Assembly (NCBI RefSeq): GCF_011752815.1
Contig: NZ_VWWV01000007.1
Coordinates: 62,001 to 126,000 of the forward strand
Length of the DNA: 64,000 nucleotides
Reading direction: 5' to 3'
Source: Enterobacter sp. Cy-643
Lineage (GTDB): Bacteria; Pseudomonadota; Gammaproteobacteria; Enterobacterales; Enterobacteriaceae
This document shows positions 42,267-51,987 of the stretch, in pieces. The first letter of the stretch is position 1, and the number at the start of each line of letters is the position of its first letter. Under the pieces are notes generated by a model. That model ran no database searches, was not told the origin of the DNA, and worked only from the letters and a program-made list of their open reading frames with translations. The translations under genes and the position numbers were made by a program.

Positions 42267-43253
42267 ATGTCTCATATAGATTTAGCACCGGGTTTTGACT
42301 TTCAACAAGCGGGCAAAGACGTGCTCAATATTGAACGTGAAGGCCTGGCTCAACTCGACCAGTACATCAATGGTGATTTCTCGCTAGCCTGTGAGAAGAT
42401 ATTCTACTGTCCCGGTAAAGTTGTTGTAATGGGGATGGGAAAATCGGGTCATATTGGGAAAAAAATCGCGGCAACCTTTGCCAGCACCGGCACACCAGCC
42501 TTTTTTGTGCACCCTGGAGAAGCCAGCCACGGTGATTTAGGCATGGTCACGGCACAGGATATCGTCCTGGCGATTTCTAATTCCGGCGAGTCGAACGAAA
42601 TTCTGGCGCTCATTCCGGTATTAAAACGCCTTCAGGTGCCGCTGATTTGCATGACCGCCCGCCCGGAAAGCTCGATGGGTCGTGCAGCGGATATCCATTT
42701 GTGCATCAAAGTGCCTCAGGAAGCTTGCCCCCTGGGCCTCGCGCCAACCTCCAGCACAACGGCAACGCTGGTTATGGGCGATGCGCTGGCCGTAGCGTTA
42801 CTGAAGGCCCGTGGTTTTACCGCTGAAGATTTTGCTCTGTCTCATCCTGGCGGGGCGCTGGGCCGTAAGCTATTACTGCGCGTCAACGATATCATGCACA
42901 CCGGTGATGATATCCCACACGTAAGCAAAGAAGCCTCTTTGCGAGATGCTCTGTTGGAGATTACCCGTAAAAATATGGGGATGACGGTCATCTGCAATGA
43001 CCTGATGAAAATTGAAGGCATCTTTACCGACGGTGATTTACGTCGTGTATTCGATATGGGTGTTGATTTACATACCTTACGTATTGCGGATGTCATGACA
43101 ACGGGAGGCATTCGCGTACGCCCTGGCACATTAGCCGTGGACGCATTAAACCTGATGCAGTCACGCCATATTACTTCAGTTATGGTCGCGGATGGCGACC
43201 AGTTGCTGGGTGTGGTACATATGCATGACATGCTACGCGCGGGCGTAGTTTAA
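42267..43253 (+). CDS. kdsD: Arabinose-5-phosphate isomerase KdsD
   Basis: KdsD converts ribulose-5-phosphate to arabinose-5-phosphate, the first step of Kdo synthesis for LPS. The 328 residues equal E. coli: an SIS domain (GKVVVMGMGKSGHIGKKIA, ISNSGESNEI, LGLAPTSSTTATLVMGDALA) followed by two CBS domains (MHTGDDIPHV... and MTTGGIRVRPG...HITSVMVADG). ATG 42267 is used; the frame opens inside yrbG. kdsC follows after 16 bases. Confidence 0.96.
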   Translation: MSHIDLAPGFDFQQAGKDVLNIEREGLAQLDQYINGDFSLACEKIFYCPGKVVVMGMGKSGHIGKKIAATFASTGTPAFFVHPGEASHGDLGMVTAQDIVLAISNSGESNEILALIPVLKRLQVPLICMTARPESSMGRAADIHLCIKVPQEACPLGLAPTSSTTATLVMGDALAVALLKARGFTAEDFALSHPGGALGRKLLLRVNDIMHTGDDIPHVSKEASLRDALLEITRKNMGMTVICNDLMKIEGIFTDGDLRRVFDMGVDLHTLRIADVMTTGGIRVRPGTLAVDALNLMQSRHITSVMVADGDQLLGVVHMHDMLRAGVV

Positions 43254-43269
43254 AAAAGGATTAGCCTTA

Positions 43270-43836
43270 ATGAGTAACCATGATGCGCTGCTTAATACCT
43301 GCTACGGGCCGGTAAGCGCGCACGTCATAGCGAAGGCGAAAGAAATTCGCCTGCTGATTCTGGACGTTGACGGCGTGATGTCTGACGGCCTTATTTACAT
43401 GGGTAACAGCGGTGAAGAGCTGAAAGCCTTCAACGTACGCGATGGCTATGGCATTCGCTGCGCCCTGACCTCCGGAATTGAAGTCGCTATTATTACAGGC
43501 AGGAAAGCAAAACTGCTGGAAGATCGCTGCGAAACGCTGGGCATTACCCACCTTTATCAAGGGCAATCCAACAAGCTTGAGGCGTTCCGCGATCTGTTGT
43601 CAAAGCTTGCGCTTTCTCCCGATCGGGTTGCCTACATTGGCGATGACCTGATCGACTGGCCAGTTATGGAACAGGTCGGCTTAAGCGTTGCCGTTGCAGA
43701 CGCCCACCCTTTATTGACGCCAAAAGCGGATTACGTGACCAGAATCAGCGGTGGACGAGGTGCAGTACGTGAAATCTGCGATCTTCTGTTGATGGCGCAA
43801 GGCAAGCTTGATGAAGCGAAAGGGCAATCCATATGA
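43270..43836 (+). CDS. kdsC: Kdo-8-phosphate phosphatase KdsC
   Basis: KdsC removes phosphate from Kdo-8-phosphate to give Kdo. The 188-residue HAD-superfamily C0 enzyme has the nucleophile motif LLILDVDGVMSDG (about 30-42), motif II IITGRK and motif III/IV YIGDDLIDWPVM, with no cap domain. Its stop overlaps the lptC start (ATGA), so the LPS synthesis and transport genes are translationally coupled here. Confidence 0.96.
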   Translation: MSNHDALLNTCYGPVSAHVIAKAKEIRLLILDVDGVMSDGLIYMGNSGEELKAFNVRDGYGIRCALTSGIEVAIITGRKAKLLEDRCETLGITHLYQGQSNKLEAFRDLLSKLALSPDRVAYIGDDLIDWPVMEQVGLSVAVADAHPLLTPKADYVTRISGGRGAVREICDLLLMAQGKLDEAKGQSI

Positions 43837-44405
43837 GCAAGACCAGACGTTGGATTATTTTCCTGCTTGCCATTGCGGCATTAGTGCTTATCGGTCTAAA
43901 TCTGACCGAGAAGGACGAACCCAGCGTAACCGTTAACAGCGATACGCCAACTTACCAAAGCGAATTCTCCACAACAGTCGTATACAACCCACAGGGCGCG
44001 CTGAACTATAAGCTTATTGCTCAACACGTTGAATACTTCTCGGATACGGGTATTTCATGGTTCACTAAACCGGTCATGACCCAGTACGATGAAAATAAAA
44101 TCGCCACCTGGGAAATTCACGCGGATCGCGCCAAACTTACCGATGACAAAATGCTTTATTTGTACGGCAACGTTATCGTCACAGCGCTAACGCCTGATTC
44201 TCAGTTACGTAGAATCACGACGGACAATGCGCAGGTGAATTTAATTACTCAGGATGTCGCTTCTGACGACCTGGTGACTTTGTACGGCACCACATTTAAT
44301 TCCAGTGGTATGAAAATGCGTGGCAACTTACGCAGCCAAACTGCACAGCTGATTGAAAAGGTTAAAACCTCATATGAAATCCAGAATAAACAAACTCAGC
44401 CTTAA
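43833..44405 (+). CDS. lptC: LptC, inner-membrane LPS transport protein
   Basis: LptC is a bitopic inner-membrane protein that receives LPS from LptB2FG and passes it to LptA. The 190-residue protein has one N-terminal membrane helix (about 7-23) and a periplasmic beta-jellyroll (NYKLIAQHVEYFSDTGISWF, ATWEIHADRAKLTDDKMLYL). Its start overlaps kdsC and its end overlaps the lptA start, so kdsC-lptC-lptA form a tightly coupled chain. Confidence 0.95.
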   Translation: MSKTRRWIIFLLAIAALVLIGLNLTEKDEPSVTVNSDTPTYQSEFSTTVVYNPQGALNYKLIAQHVEYFSDTGISWFTKPVMTQYDENKIATWEIHADRAKLTDDKMLYLYGNVIVTALTPDSQLRRITTDNAQVNLITQDVASDDLVTLYGTTFNSSGMKMRGNLRSQTAQLIEKVKTSYEIQNKQTQP

Positions 44406-44925
44406 ACTTGTTCTGCTTGGTTCGCTTTTTGCCGTACCGCTGTCAGCCTGGGCTCTGACCGGTGATACCGATCAACCCATTCATATCGAATCCGACCAGC
44501 AGTCTCTCGATATGCAGGGCAATATCGTGACCTTCACCGGCAATGTGGTTGTGACTCAGGGCACTATCAAAATCAACGCAGATAAAGTCGTTGTGACCCG
44601 TCCAGGCGGTGAGCAGGGCAAAGAGGTGATTGATGGCTACGGTAACCCTGCTACTTTCTATCAAATGCAGGACAGCGGTAAGCCGGTACAAGGCCACGCA
44701 TCCACCATGCATTATGAATTGGCTAAAGATTTCGTTGTACTGACCGGCAACGCTTACCTTGAACAGCTGGACAGCAACATCACCGGCGACAAGATCACCT
44801 ACCTGGTGAAAGAGCAAAAAATGCAGGCGTTTAGCGAGAAAGGCAAACGCGTGACCACCGTGCTGGTGCCGTCTCAGCTGCAAAACAAAAACGGCCAGCA
44901 ACCGGCACCGAAAAAGAGTAACTGA
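44374..44925 (+). CDS. lptA: LptA, periplasmic LPS bridge protein
   Basis: LptA oligomerises between LptC and LptD to carry LPS across the periplasm. The 183-residue precursor has a signal peptide ending near AWA (residue 27), and the mature beta-jellyroll begins LTGDTDQPIHIESDQQSL, with NVVVTQGTIKINADKVVVTR and GNAYLEQLDSNITGDKITYL. The frame opens with TTG upstream, but ATG 44374 gives the family start. It overlaps lptC by 32 bases and lies six bases before lptB. Confidence 0.95.
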   Translation: MKSRINKLSLKLVLLGSLFAVPLSAWALTGDTDQPIHIESDQQSLDMQGNIVTFTGNVVVTQGTIKINADKVVVTRPGGEQGKEVIDGYGNPATFYQMQDSGKPVQGHASTMHYELAKDFVVLTGNAYLEQLDSNITGDKITYLVKEQKMQAFSEKGKRVTTVLVPSQLQNKNGQQPAPKKSN

Positions 44926-44931
44926 TTCGTT

Positions 44932-45657
44932 ATGGCAACTTTAATTGCGAAAAACCTGGCTAAAGCCTACAAAGGCCGCCGCGTAGTCGAAGACGTCAGC
45001 CTGACCGTTAAATCGGGCGAAATTGTGGGGTTACTCGGGCCGAACGGCGCCGGTAAAACCACGACGTTTTACATGGTGGTGGGCATTGTGCCACGCGATG
45101 CAGGCAATATTATTATTGATGAAGAAGACATCAGCTTGCTGCCACTGCATGCTCGTGCGCGTCGAGGCATCGGTTATTTGCCGCAGGAAGCCTCCATTTT
45201 CCGCCGCCTGAGCGTGTTTGATAACCTTATGGCGGTGCTGCAGATTCGCGATGACCTGACGTCAGAGCAGCGTGACGATCGCGCGAATGAGCTGATGGAA
45301 GAGTTCCACATCTCACACCTGCGTAATAACCTCGGGCAGTCACTGTCCGGCGGTGAACGCCGTCGCGTAGAAATTGCTCGCGCGCTTGCGGCAAACCCGA
45401 AATTCATTTTGCTGGATGAACCCTTTGCCGGGGTTGACCCTATTTCCGTTATTGATATCAAACGCATTATCGAGCACCTTCGTGACAGCGGCCTCGGCGT
45501 ATTGATTACCGACCACAACGTCCGCGAAACGCTCGCCGTTTGCGAACGCGCCTACATCGTTAGCCAGGGGCACTTGATTGCCCACGGCACACCGGAAGAA
45601 ATCCTTGAAGACGAGCAAGTTAAGCGAGTCTATCTGGGCGAAGAGTTCAGACTCTGA
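44932..45657 (+). CDS. lptB: LptB, ATPase of the LPS exporter
   Basis: LptB is the cytoplasmic ATPase dimer of LptB2FG, powering LPS extraction from the inner membrane. The 241 residues equal E. coli, with Walker [10 protein letters not shown] (36-44), a Q-loop at [10 protein letters not shown], the signature [10 protein letters not shown], Walker [14 protein letters not shown] and switch His in TDHNVRE. It follows lptA after six bases and precedes rpoN by 48 bases, the conserved order. Confidence 0.97.
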   Translation: MATLIAKNLAKAYKGRRVVEDVSLTVKSGEIVGLLGPNGAGKTTTFYMVVGIVPRDAGNIIIDEEDISLLPLHARARRGIGYLPQEASIFRRLSVFDNLMAVLQIRDDLTSEQRDDRANELMEEFHISHLRNNLGQSLSGGERRRVEIARALAANPKFILLDEPFAGVDPISVIDIKRIIEHLRDSGLGVLITDHNVRETLAVCERAYIVSQGHLIAHGTPEEILEDEQVKRVYLGEEFRL

Positions 45658-45705
45658 TAGGGTGGGAAGTCTTACACGACTTATTTGAGGACGTTTGCTC
45701 TGAAC

Positions 45706-47139
45706 ATGAAGCAAGGTTTGCAATTACGGCTTAGCCAACAACTTGCTATGACGCCCCAGCTGCAGCAGGCCATCCGTCTGCTACAGCTCTCAACGTTAGA
45801 GCTTCAGCAAGAACTCCAGCAGGCACTGGACAGTAATCCATTGCTTGAGCAAACCGACCTGCATGATGAGATCGATACTCAGGAAGTGCCTGAGAGCGAA
45901 GCAATGGATACCCGTGAAGCCCTCGAGCAGAAAGAGATGCCCGATGAGCTGCCGCTGGATGCCAGTTGGGATGAAATTTACACCGCTGGAACGCCTTCAG
46001 GCACGGGAACTGACTATCTGGACGACGAGCTGCCCGTCTACCAGGGCGAGACCACCCAGTCACTGCAGGACTACCTGATGTGGCAGGTTGATTTGACGCC
46101 ATTTTCCGATACTGACGCCGCTATTGCGACGTCTATTGTCGATGCCGTGGATGAAACCGGGTATCTCACCGTCCCCCTGGAAGACATCCTGGAGAGTCTG
46201 GGCCACGACGATGTGAGCCTTGACGAAGTGGAAGCCGTCCTCAAACGCATCCAACGTTTTGATCCCGTCGGCGTAGCAGCACGGGACTTACGCGATTGCC
46301 TGTTAATTCAGCTTTCTCAGTATGCCAAAGAGACTCCATGGCTGGCGGAAGCCCGGCTTATCGTTAGTGACCATTTGGATCTGCTGGCAAATCACGACTT
46401 TCGGACGCTGATGCGGGTCACGCGTATCAAAGAGGACGCGCTTAAAGAGGCCATGTGCCTGATTCAGTCCCTTGATCCTCGCCCCGGCCAGTCGATCCAA
46501 ACGGGCGAGCCTGAGTATGTTATTCCTGATGTACTCGTGCGCAAACACCTGACGCGCTGGGTTGTAGAGCTTAACGCAGACAGCATCCCTCGCCTCAAAA
46601 TCAACCAGCAATACGCAGCCATGAGCGGCAGCACACGCAATGACAGCGATTCACAGTTCATCCGCAGTAACCTGCAGGAAGCGAAATGGTTGATTAAAAG
46701 CCTGGAAAGCCGCAATGATACGTTATTGCGCGTGAGCCGATGCATTGTCGAACAACAGCAGGCCTTCTTTGAGCATGGTGAAGAGCACATGAAGCCGATG
46801 GTGCTGGCCGATATTGCTCAGGCAGTAGACATGCACGAGTCAACAATCTCGAGGGTAACCACTCAGAAATATTTGCACAGCCCACGCGGCATCTTTGAAT
46901 TGAAATATTTCTTCTCCAGTCACGTCAATACCGAAGGCGGCGGCGAAGCCTCCTCCACGGCAATTCGGGCGCTGGTGAAGAAGTTAATTGCTGCGGAAAA
47001 CCCCGCCAAACCGCTGAGCGACAGTAAGTTAACCTCAATGCTGTCGGATCAAGGTATTATGGTGGCGCGCCGCACAGTTGCGAAGTACCGAGAGTCTTTA
47101 TCCATTCCACCGTCAAACCAGCGTAAACAGCTGGTGTGA
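45706..47139 (+). CDS. rpoN: RNA polymerase sigma-54 factor
   Basis: RpoN directs polymerase to -24/-12 promoters that need AAA+ activators, including nitrogen-assimilation genes. The 477 residues equal E. coli: a Gln/Leu-rich region I ([20 protein letters not shown]), an acidic region II (about 55-115), the core-binding and helix-turn-helix regions ([19 protein letters not shown]), and the RpoN box [10 protein letters not shown] near the C-terminus. It is followed by hpf, ptsN, rapZ and npr. Confidence 0.97.
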   Translation: MKQGLQLRLSQQLAMTPQLQQAIRLLQLSTLELQQELQQALDSNPLLEQTDLHDEIDTQEVPESEAMDTREALEQKEMPDELPLDASWDEIYTAGTPSGTGTDYLDDELPVYQGETTQSLQDYLMWQVDLTPFSDTDAAIATSIVDAVDETGYLTVPLEDILESLGHDDVSLDEVEAVLKRIQRFDPVGVAARDLRDCLLIQLSQYAKETPWLAEARLIVSDHLDLLANHDFRTLMRVTRIKEDALKEAMCLIQSLDPRPGQSIQTGEPEYVIPDVLVRKHLTRWVVELNADSIPRLKINQQYAAMSGSTRNDSDSQFIRSNLQEAKWLIKSLESRNDTLLRVSRCIVEQQQAFFEHGEEHMKPMVLADIAQAVDMHESTISRVTTQKYLHSPRGIFELKYFFSSHVNTEGGGEASSTAIRALVKKLIAAENPAKPLSDSKLTSMLSDQGIMVARRTVAKYRESLSIPPSNQRKQLV

Positions 47140-47161
47140 CTTCACCGATAAGGAAGACACT

Positions 47162-47449
47162 ATGCAGCTCAACATTACGGGACAAAACGTCGAGATCACT
47201 GAGGCACTGCGTGAATTTCTGAACTCGAAGTTTGCCAAACTGGAGCAGTACTTCGAAAGAATCAACCAGGTCTATATTGTATTAAAGGTGGAAAAAGTCA
47301 CCCATACAGCGGATGCTACGCTGCATGTGAACGGTGGAGAACTACATGCCAGCGCCGAAGGCCAGGACATGTATGCGGCGATTGACGGCCTGATTGATAA
47401 ACTGGCCCGACAGTTAACGAAACATAAAGATAAACTAAAACAACACTGA
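47162..47449 (+). CDS. hpf: Ribosome hibernation-promoting factor HPF (short)
   Basis: HPF helps form inactive 100S ribosome dimers in stationary phase by binding the 30S decoding region. The 95-residue protein is the short gamma-proteobacterial type without a dimerisation tail. It has the beta-alpha fold with MQLNITGQNVEITEALREF, QVYIVLKVEKVTHTADATLH and DMYAAIDGLIDKLARQLTKH. ATG 47162 is used, 22 bases after rpoN; the open frame starts within rpoN. Confidence 0.95.
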   Translation: MQLNITGQNVEITEALREFLNSKFAKLEQYFERINQVYIVLKVEKVTHTADATLHVNGGELHASAEGQDMYAAIDGLIDKLARQLTKHKDKLKQH

Positions 47450-47477
47450 TAATCCGGGCATCCGATGTGCATATGGC

Positions 47478-47503
47478 CGGCCCGCTGCTTAAGTCGCGGG
47501 CCG
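47478..47503 (+). other. Hairpin between hpf and ptsN
   Basis: CGGCCCGC pairs with GCGGGCCG around a ten-base loop, followed by TTTGCAC. It lies midway in the hpf-ptsN gap, where it could lower readthrough or mark an mRNA processing site. Confidence 0.5.
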
Positions 47504-47530
47504 TTTGCACAAAAGTGCTTAGGTGAACTT

Positions 47531-48028
47531 ATGATGAACAACGATTCGGCTCTACAACTGAGCAATGTCCTTAACCAGGAATGTACTCGCAGTGGCGTCC
47601 ACTGCCAGAGTAAAAAACGCGCGCTGGAAATCATCAGCGAACTGGCAGCCAAACAACTTGGCCTTCCACCGCAGGTCGTTTTCGAAGCCGTCCTGACCCG
47701 TGAACGTATGGGCAGTACCGGCATTGGCAACGGTATCGCCATTCCTCACGGCAAGCTGGAGGAAGATACGCTTCGCGCCGTCGGCGTCTTTATTCAACTG
47801 GAAACGCCAATCGCTTTTGATGCCATCGACAATCAACCCGTTGACCTGTTATTTGCGTTACTGGTGCCTGCCGATCAGACAAAAACCCATCTGCACACGC
47901 TTTCTCTGGTAGCTAAGCGTCTGGCGGATAAAACCATTTGTCGCAGACTGCGCTCAGCCAGCAGCGACGAAGAGCTTTACCAGATAATTACTGAAACAGA
48001 AGTCGATAACGACAGCGAAAATGAATAA
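47531..48028 (+). CDS. ptsN: PtsN, nitrogen-regulatory PTS EIIA(Ntr)
   Basis: PtsN is the final phosphate acceptor of the PtsP-NPr-PtsN phosphorelay and regulates potassium uptake (TrkA, KdpD) and other targets by protein contacts. The 165-residue EIIA domain of mannitol/fructose type has the phosphorylated His73 in GNGIAIPHGKLE. ATG 47531 is chosen for the AGGTGA box eight bases upstream; an ATG follows immediately. In E. coli GlmY/GlmZ regulator RapZ is encoded next. Confidence 0.95.
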   Translation: MMNNDSALQLSNVLNQECTRSGVHCQSKKRALEIISELAAKQLGLPPQVVFEAVLTRERMGSTGIGNGIAIPHGKLEEDTLRAVGVFIQLETPIAFDAIDNQPVDLLFALLVPADQTKTHLHTLSLVAKRLADKTICRRLRSASSDEELYQIITETEVDNDSENE

Positions 48029-48074
48029 TCGGCGCGTTTGATGTCTCAGACAGATAAATCGGGGGAATGATTAC

Positions 48075-48929
48075 ATGGTGCTGATGATTGTCAGCGGCCG
48101 CTCAGGTTCAGGGAAGTCTGTAGCCTTGCGCGCACTGGAAGATATGGGATTCTACTGCGTGGATAACCTGCCGGTTGTCCTGTTGCCAGAGCTGGCAAAA
48201 ACGCTTGCCGATCGGCAAATCTCTGCCGCGGTCAGCATCGACGTGCGCAACATGCCGGAGTCGCCGGAAATCTTCGAGCACGCGATGGACAGCCTGCCGG
48301 ACGCTTTTTCTCCGCAGTTACTGTTCCTTGATGCCGATCGTAATACACTGATTCGCCGCTACAGTGACACGCGCCGCCTTCATCCGCTTTCCAGTAAAAA
48401 TCTCTCTTTGGAAAGTGCCATTGACGAAGAAAGCGATCTCCTCGAACCGCTAAAATCCCGCGCGGATCTGATCATCGACACCTCCGAAATGTCGGTACAC
48501 GAACTGGCGGAGATGCTGCGTACTCGTCTGCTGGGTAAACGTGAACGCGAGCTCACCATGGTGTTCGAGTCTTTCGGCTTTAAGCATGGCATACCGATTG
48601 ACGCCGATTATGTGTTCGACGTGCGCTTTCTTCCGAACCCGCACTGGGATCCAAAACTCCGTCCAATGACCGGCCTCGATCGCCCGGTCGCCGCCTTCCT
48701 CGACAGGCACACAGAAGTACACAATTTTATCTACCAGACCCGCAGCTATCTTGAGTTATGGTTACCGATGCTGGAAACCAACAACCGTAGCTACCTGACA
48801 GTGGCGATTGGCTGTACCGGCGGTAAACACCGTTCGGTTTATATTGCAGAGCAGCTGGCCGACTACTTCCGCTCACGCGGGAAGAACGTCCAGTCCCGTC
48901 ACCGTACGCTGGAAAAACGTAAAACATGA
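48075..48929 (+). CDS. rapZ: RapZ, RNase adapter protein for GlmZ
   Basis: RapZ binds sRNA GlmZ and guides RNase E to cleave it, adjusting GlmS to the glucosamine-6-phosphate level. The 284 residues equal E. coli. Walker A GRSGSGKS (8-15) and a Walker B-like strand lie in the N-terminal kinase-like domain. The C-terminal half has the RNA-binding basic end [17 protein letters not shown] and the conserved [17 protein letters not shown] motif. Its stop overlaps the npr start (ATGA). Confidence 0.96.
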   Translation: MVLMIVSGRSGSGKSVALRALEDMGFYCVDNLPVVLLPELAKTLADRQISAAVSIDVRNMPESPEIFEHAMDSLPDAFSPQLLFLDADRNTLIRRYSDTRRLHPLSSKNLSLESAIDEESDLLEPLKSRADLIIDTSEMSVHELAEMLRTRLLGKRERELTMVFESFGFKHGIPIDADYVFDVRFLPNPHWDPKLRPMTGLDRPVAAFLDRHTEVHNFIYQTRSYLELWLPMLETNNRSYLTVAIGCTGGKHRSVYIAEQLADYFRSRGKNVQSRHRTLEKRKT

Positions 48930-49198
48930 GCGTAAAGCAGACCGTTGAAATCACCAACAAACTGGGCATGCACGCGCGCCCGGCGATGAAACTGTTTGAG
49001 CTGGTACAGAGTTTTGACGCAGAAGTGATGCTGAGAAACGAAGCGGGTACAGAAGCTGAAGCCAGCAGCGTGATTGCCCTCCTGATGCTGGACTCCGCCA
49101 AAGGAGGCCACATCGAAATAGAAGTCACAGGCCCGGAAGAAGAGCAAGCCCTGGCGGCTGTGATTGCTCTGTTCAATGCCGGATTTGACGAAGACTAA
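48926..49198 (+). CDS. npr: NPr, phosphocarrier of the nitrogen PTS
   Basis: NPr is an HPr-like protein passing phosphate from EI(Ntr) (PtsP) to PtsN. The 90 residues equal E. coli, with the active-site His16 in [15 protein letters not shown] and the regulatory Ser region near 46-50 ([11 protein letters not shown]). It is the last gene of the rightward run and converges on the glycerate kinase gene; no clear terminator lies in the 17-base gap. Confidence 0.96.
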   Translation: MSVKQTVEITNKLGMHARPAMKLFELVQSFDAEVMLRNEAGTEAEASSVIALLMLDSAKGGHIEIEVTGPEEEQALAAVIALFNAGFDED

Positions 49199-49215
49199 CC
49201 GCTGCGTGCGCGGAT

Positions 49216-50352
49216 CTAACCGCGCCCTATTTTCCATACTGCGGCAACGTTACGCGCTGTCACGCAAATATTCTCGCCCGCCTTTTCCAACGCCTCCGGC
49301 AGCGTCTGAACCCGATTAAGCACCGAGAAAACGGCGTCGAGACCGTGCTGATGGACTACGCCGTAATCAGTCGTCATGCCTCCAGCCAGCGCGATAACCG
49401 GCACCTGAAAACGCTTTGCCACTCTCGCCACGCCTATCGGCGTTTTGCCATAAATGGTCTGGCTGTCTATACGCCCTTCTCCGGTGATAACCAGATCCGC
49501 CCCATGAACAGCCTCGGCAAGCCGCAAAGCTTCGGTGACAATTTCCACGCCAGGCTGCAGGCGGGCATGAAGTAAACCAAACAAAGATGCCCCCATACCT
49601 CCTGCTGCCCCGGCACCTGCCACGGTAATCACATCCTTACCGCTGATGCGCTCCAGCTGTTCACCATAATGCCTGAGTGCAGCATCGAGCTGCATAACCT
49701 GTTCGGGCGTAGCGCCTTTCTGCGGCCCAAAAACCGCCGACGCACCGCGTTCACCGCACAGCGGATTATCGACATCACAGGCAACCAGAATGTCGCACTG
49801 TGCCAGGCGGGCATCCAATTGGCTAACATCAATCTCTGCCAGCCCAGCCAGGGCAGCACCGCCTGCACAAAGCGCATTACCCTGTGCATCACGAAGCCTG
49901 ACGCCCAGCGCCTGCATCATGCCGGCCCCGCCGTCGTTGGTCGCGCTGCCGCCGATACCAATAATGATTTTACGTGCGCCGCGATCCAGCGCCGCCAGAA
50001 TAAGCTCCCCGGTGCCAAAAGTGCCAGTCAGCAGCGGATTTCGTTTTTCGGGCGGCACCAGATGCAGTCCTGAAGCGGCCGCCATTTCAATGATGGCCGT
50101 CTCGCCGTCGCCCGTTATGCCAAAGAAAGCGTCAACAGGCAGCTCCAGCGGGCCGGTCACCGTTACCGGAATGATTTTCCCGTGTGTCGCGGCAACCATT
50201 GATTCAACGGTCCCTTCTCCTCCGTCGGCCATCGGCAGCTTGATATACTCTGCATCCGGGTAAATCTCGCGAAAACCTTGCTCAATGGCCTCGGCGACCT
50301 GCATCGCGCTCAGGCTCTCTTTGAAAGAATCGGGGGCGATGACAATTTTCAT
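49216..50352 (-). CDS. Glycerate 2-kinase (GarK/GlxK family)
   Basis: The 378-residue protein belongs to the GarK/GlxK family, which phosphorylates D-glycerate to 2-phosphoglycerate in glucarate and allantoin/glyoxylate degradation. Recognisable motifs are [20 protein letters not shown] at the N-terminus, [30 protein letters not shown] (glycine-rich substrate loop) and [19 protein letters not shown]. It lies between npr and mtgA, where E. coli carries yrbL. A GarK-, GlxK- or third-paralogue identity cannot be decided from sequence alone; no glyoxylate or garD-type genes are adjacent. Confidence 0.88.
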   Translation of the reverse strand: MKIVIAPDSFKESLSAMQVAEAIEQGFREIYPDAEYIKLPMADGGEGTVESMVAATHGKIIPVTVTGPLELPVDAFFGITGDGETAIIEMAAASGLHLVPPEKRNPLLTGTFGTGELILAALDRGARKIIIGIGGSATNDGGAGMMQALGVRLRDAQGNALCAGGAALAGLAEIDVSQLDARLAQCDILVACDVDNPLCGERGASAVFGPQKGATPEQVMQLDAALRHYGEQLERISGKDVITVAGAGAAGGMGASLFGLLHARLQPGVEIVTEALRLAEAVHGADLVITGEGRIDSQTIYGKTPIGVARVAKRFQVPVIALAGGMTTDYGVVHQHGLDAVFSVLNRVQTLPEALEKAGENICVTARNVAAVWKIGRG

Positions 50353-50366
50353 TCAGGGCTCCGGGG

Positions 50367-51095
50367 CTAGTTCAGGTTGTGTTGCTCGAGGAATGACTCT
50401 CCGCCCAGCTGGCGCATCTGCCGCAAAATCCACTGCTGGCGCTGGCGAATATAGCCTGAAGGCGCATTGGCTTTAAAACGAATGGGGTTAGGCAGGACGG
50501 CGGCGAGCAACGCTGCTTCGGCAGGCGTCAGGCGGCTGGCGGGCTTGTTGAAGTAGCGATGGGAGGCTTCTTCCACGCCGAAAACACCTTCACCAAATTC
50601 GGCAATATTGAGATACACCGTCAGAATACGCCGCTTGCTCCACGCGGTTTCAATCCCCACCGTCAGGCCGGCTTCCAGGCCTTTACGTAGCCAGCTCCGT
50701 CCATCCCAGAGGAACAGATTCTTTGCAGTTTGTTGAGAAAGCGTCGAGGCACCCCGTACCCTTTTTTCGTTGCGTTCATTATGAGCCAGCGCCTTTTCTA
50801 TGGCATCGGTATCAAAGCCCCAGTGTTCGGGAAACTTTTGATCCTCAGAGGCGATCACCGCCAGTCCCATCCACGGAGAAATATCATCCATGGCAACCCA
50901 GTCAGAATGGGCAACGTAACTAAAATTACCGCTGAACCACGCGCTGAACTGCCGCTCCACCATCACTGCGGAAAAAGGCACCGGGAGGAAGCGGAAGGCC
51001 AGGATGCCCATGAACCATACGGCCAAAACCGCCAGAAAAGCTTTCAGCAGCCAGCGTTTAACCCACTGCCACGGCGCGAAACGCCCTTTACTCAT
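50367..51095 (-). CDS. mtgA: Monofunctional peptidoglycan glycosyltransferase MtgA
   Basis: MtgA polymerises lipid II into glycan strands and localises to the division site. The 242 residues equal E. coli. An N-terminal membrane anchor (about 16-38) precedes a GT51 domain with the catalytic Glu in [17 protein letters not shown] (about Glu84), [17 protein letters not shown] and [15 protein letters not shown]. Its start shares four bases with the elbB stop (ATGA). Confidence 0.95.
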   Translation of the reverse strand: MSKGRFAPWQWVKRWLLKAFLAVLAVWFMGILAFRFLPVPFSAVMVERQFSAWFSGNFSYVAHSDWVAMDDISPWMGLAVIASEDQKFPEHWGFDTDAIEKALAHNERNEKRVRGASTLSQQTAKNLFLWDGRSWLRKGLEAGLTVGIETAWSKRRILTVYLNIAEFGEGVFGVEEASHRYFNKPASRLTPAEAALLAAVLPNPIRFKANAPSGYIRQRQQWILRQMRQLGGESFLEQHNLN

Positions 51096-51745
51096 TCGCT
51101 AAGTTCCAGCACGCGGGCAACCAGCTTGTCGATCCCGACAGCGGCCTCAGCGATATTTTGCGCGAGCATGTAAGCAGGGGTGGTGACAACCTTCTGTTCT
51201 TCGTCCACCACGATATCATCCACCGGGCAAGGAACATGTTCAGCCCCCATGGCTTCCAGTAGCTCCGCGGTATCAATGTCGGTGCCGATGGTCAGACGCA
51301 GAGGCATATCCAGAATCTTTGGCAGCATCGCCGGGGCAATACACATAAAACCGAGCGGCTTGCCCTGTTCGTGGCACTCCCGCGCCACGCGGCGGAGATC
51401 GGCATCCACCTCACAATCCGCCCCCTTTGCAGCAAAAGTGCTTAGATTTTTTGCCGCGCCAAAACCGCCGGGCACAATCAATGCGTCAAGGTTTTCAGAC
51501 AAAGCTTCACGCAACGGCTGAATATTGCCGCGGGTGATACGCGCCGCTTCCACCAGCACATCTCGAGTCTCTGTCGCAGGCTCACCGGTTAAATGATCGA
51601 CCACATCAGACTGAGGTTTCTCCGGCGCGAAGCAAATGGCTTCAGCACCAGAGCGGGAAATGGCCAACAGCGTTAATACGGCCTCATGAATCTCACTGCC
51701 GTCATAAACCCCACAGCCGCTCAGCACTACGCCTATTTTTTTCAT
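51092..51745 (-). CDS. elbB: ElbB, DJ-1/PfpI-family glyoxalase
   Basis: ElbB (formerly YhbL/SCRP-27A) is a class I glutamine amidotransferase-like protein with glyoxalase activity in vitro; it was linked to isoprenoid synthesis. The 217 residues equal E. coli. [20 protein letters not shown] opens the fold, and the nucleophile elbow has Cys in [10 protein letters not shown]. The sRNA ArcZ lies in the gap upstream. It is coupled to mtgA by a four-base overlap. Confidence 0.94.
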   Translation of the reverse strand: MKKIGVVLSGCGVYDGSEIHEAVLTLLAISRSGAEAICFAPEKPQSDVVDHLTGEPATETRDVLVEAARITRGNIQPLREALSENLDALIVPGGFGAAKNLSTFAAKGADCEVDADLRRVARECHEQGKPLGFMCIAPAMLPKILDMPLRLTIGTDIDTAELLEAMGAEHVPCPVDDIVVDEEQKVVTTPAYMLAQNIAEAAVGIDKLVARVLELSE

Positions 51746-51864
51746 CCGTCAGTTCCTTTTCGTTCCGGGTGAATCAGTATCAGCCACGTTAATTTGATCG
51801 CTATGCTTCACATATTTTACTGATTCACGTAACAAATATTTTAAGGTTTGCTATCTTATATGGC

Positions 51865-51987
51865 TGACAGCCCGCGAATTGCTGGTTGTGCCGTTCAATA
51901 ATTCAACGCTAAAAAAGGCGCAACCCTGTTTTCCCTGGTGTTGGCGCAGTATTCGCGCACCCCGGCCTGGCCGGGGTCATTTTTTTC
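51865..51987 (+). ncRNA. arcZ: ArcZ small regulatory RNA
   Basis: ArcZ is an Hfq-dependent sRNA that activates rpoS and represses arcB, flhDC and other mRNAs. The 3' half here is the conserved part of E. coli ArcZ: CCCTGGTGTTGGCGCAGTAT, the seed region, then a terminator CCCCGGCCTGGCCGGGG, TCA and a T-run ending about 51987. A -10-like TATCTT at 51852-51857 places the 5' end near 51865. The 5' half is less conserved, as usual, since RNase E releases a roughly 50-base 3' form. The 3' end overlaps the arcB 3' end on the opposite strand by about 10 bases. Confidence 0.9.
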
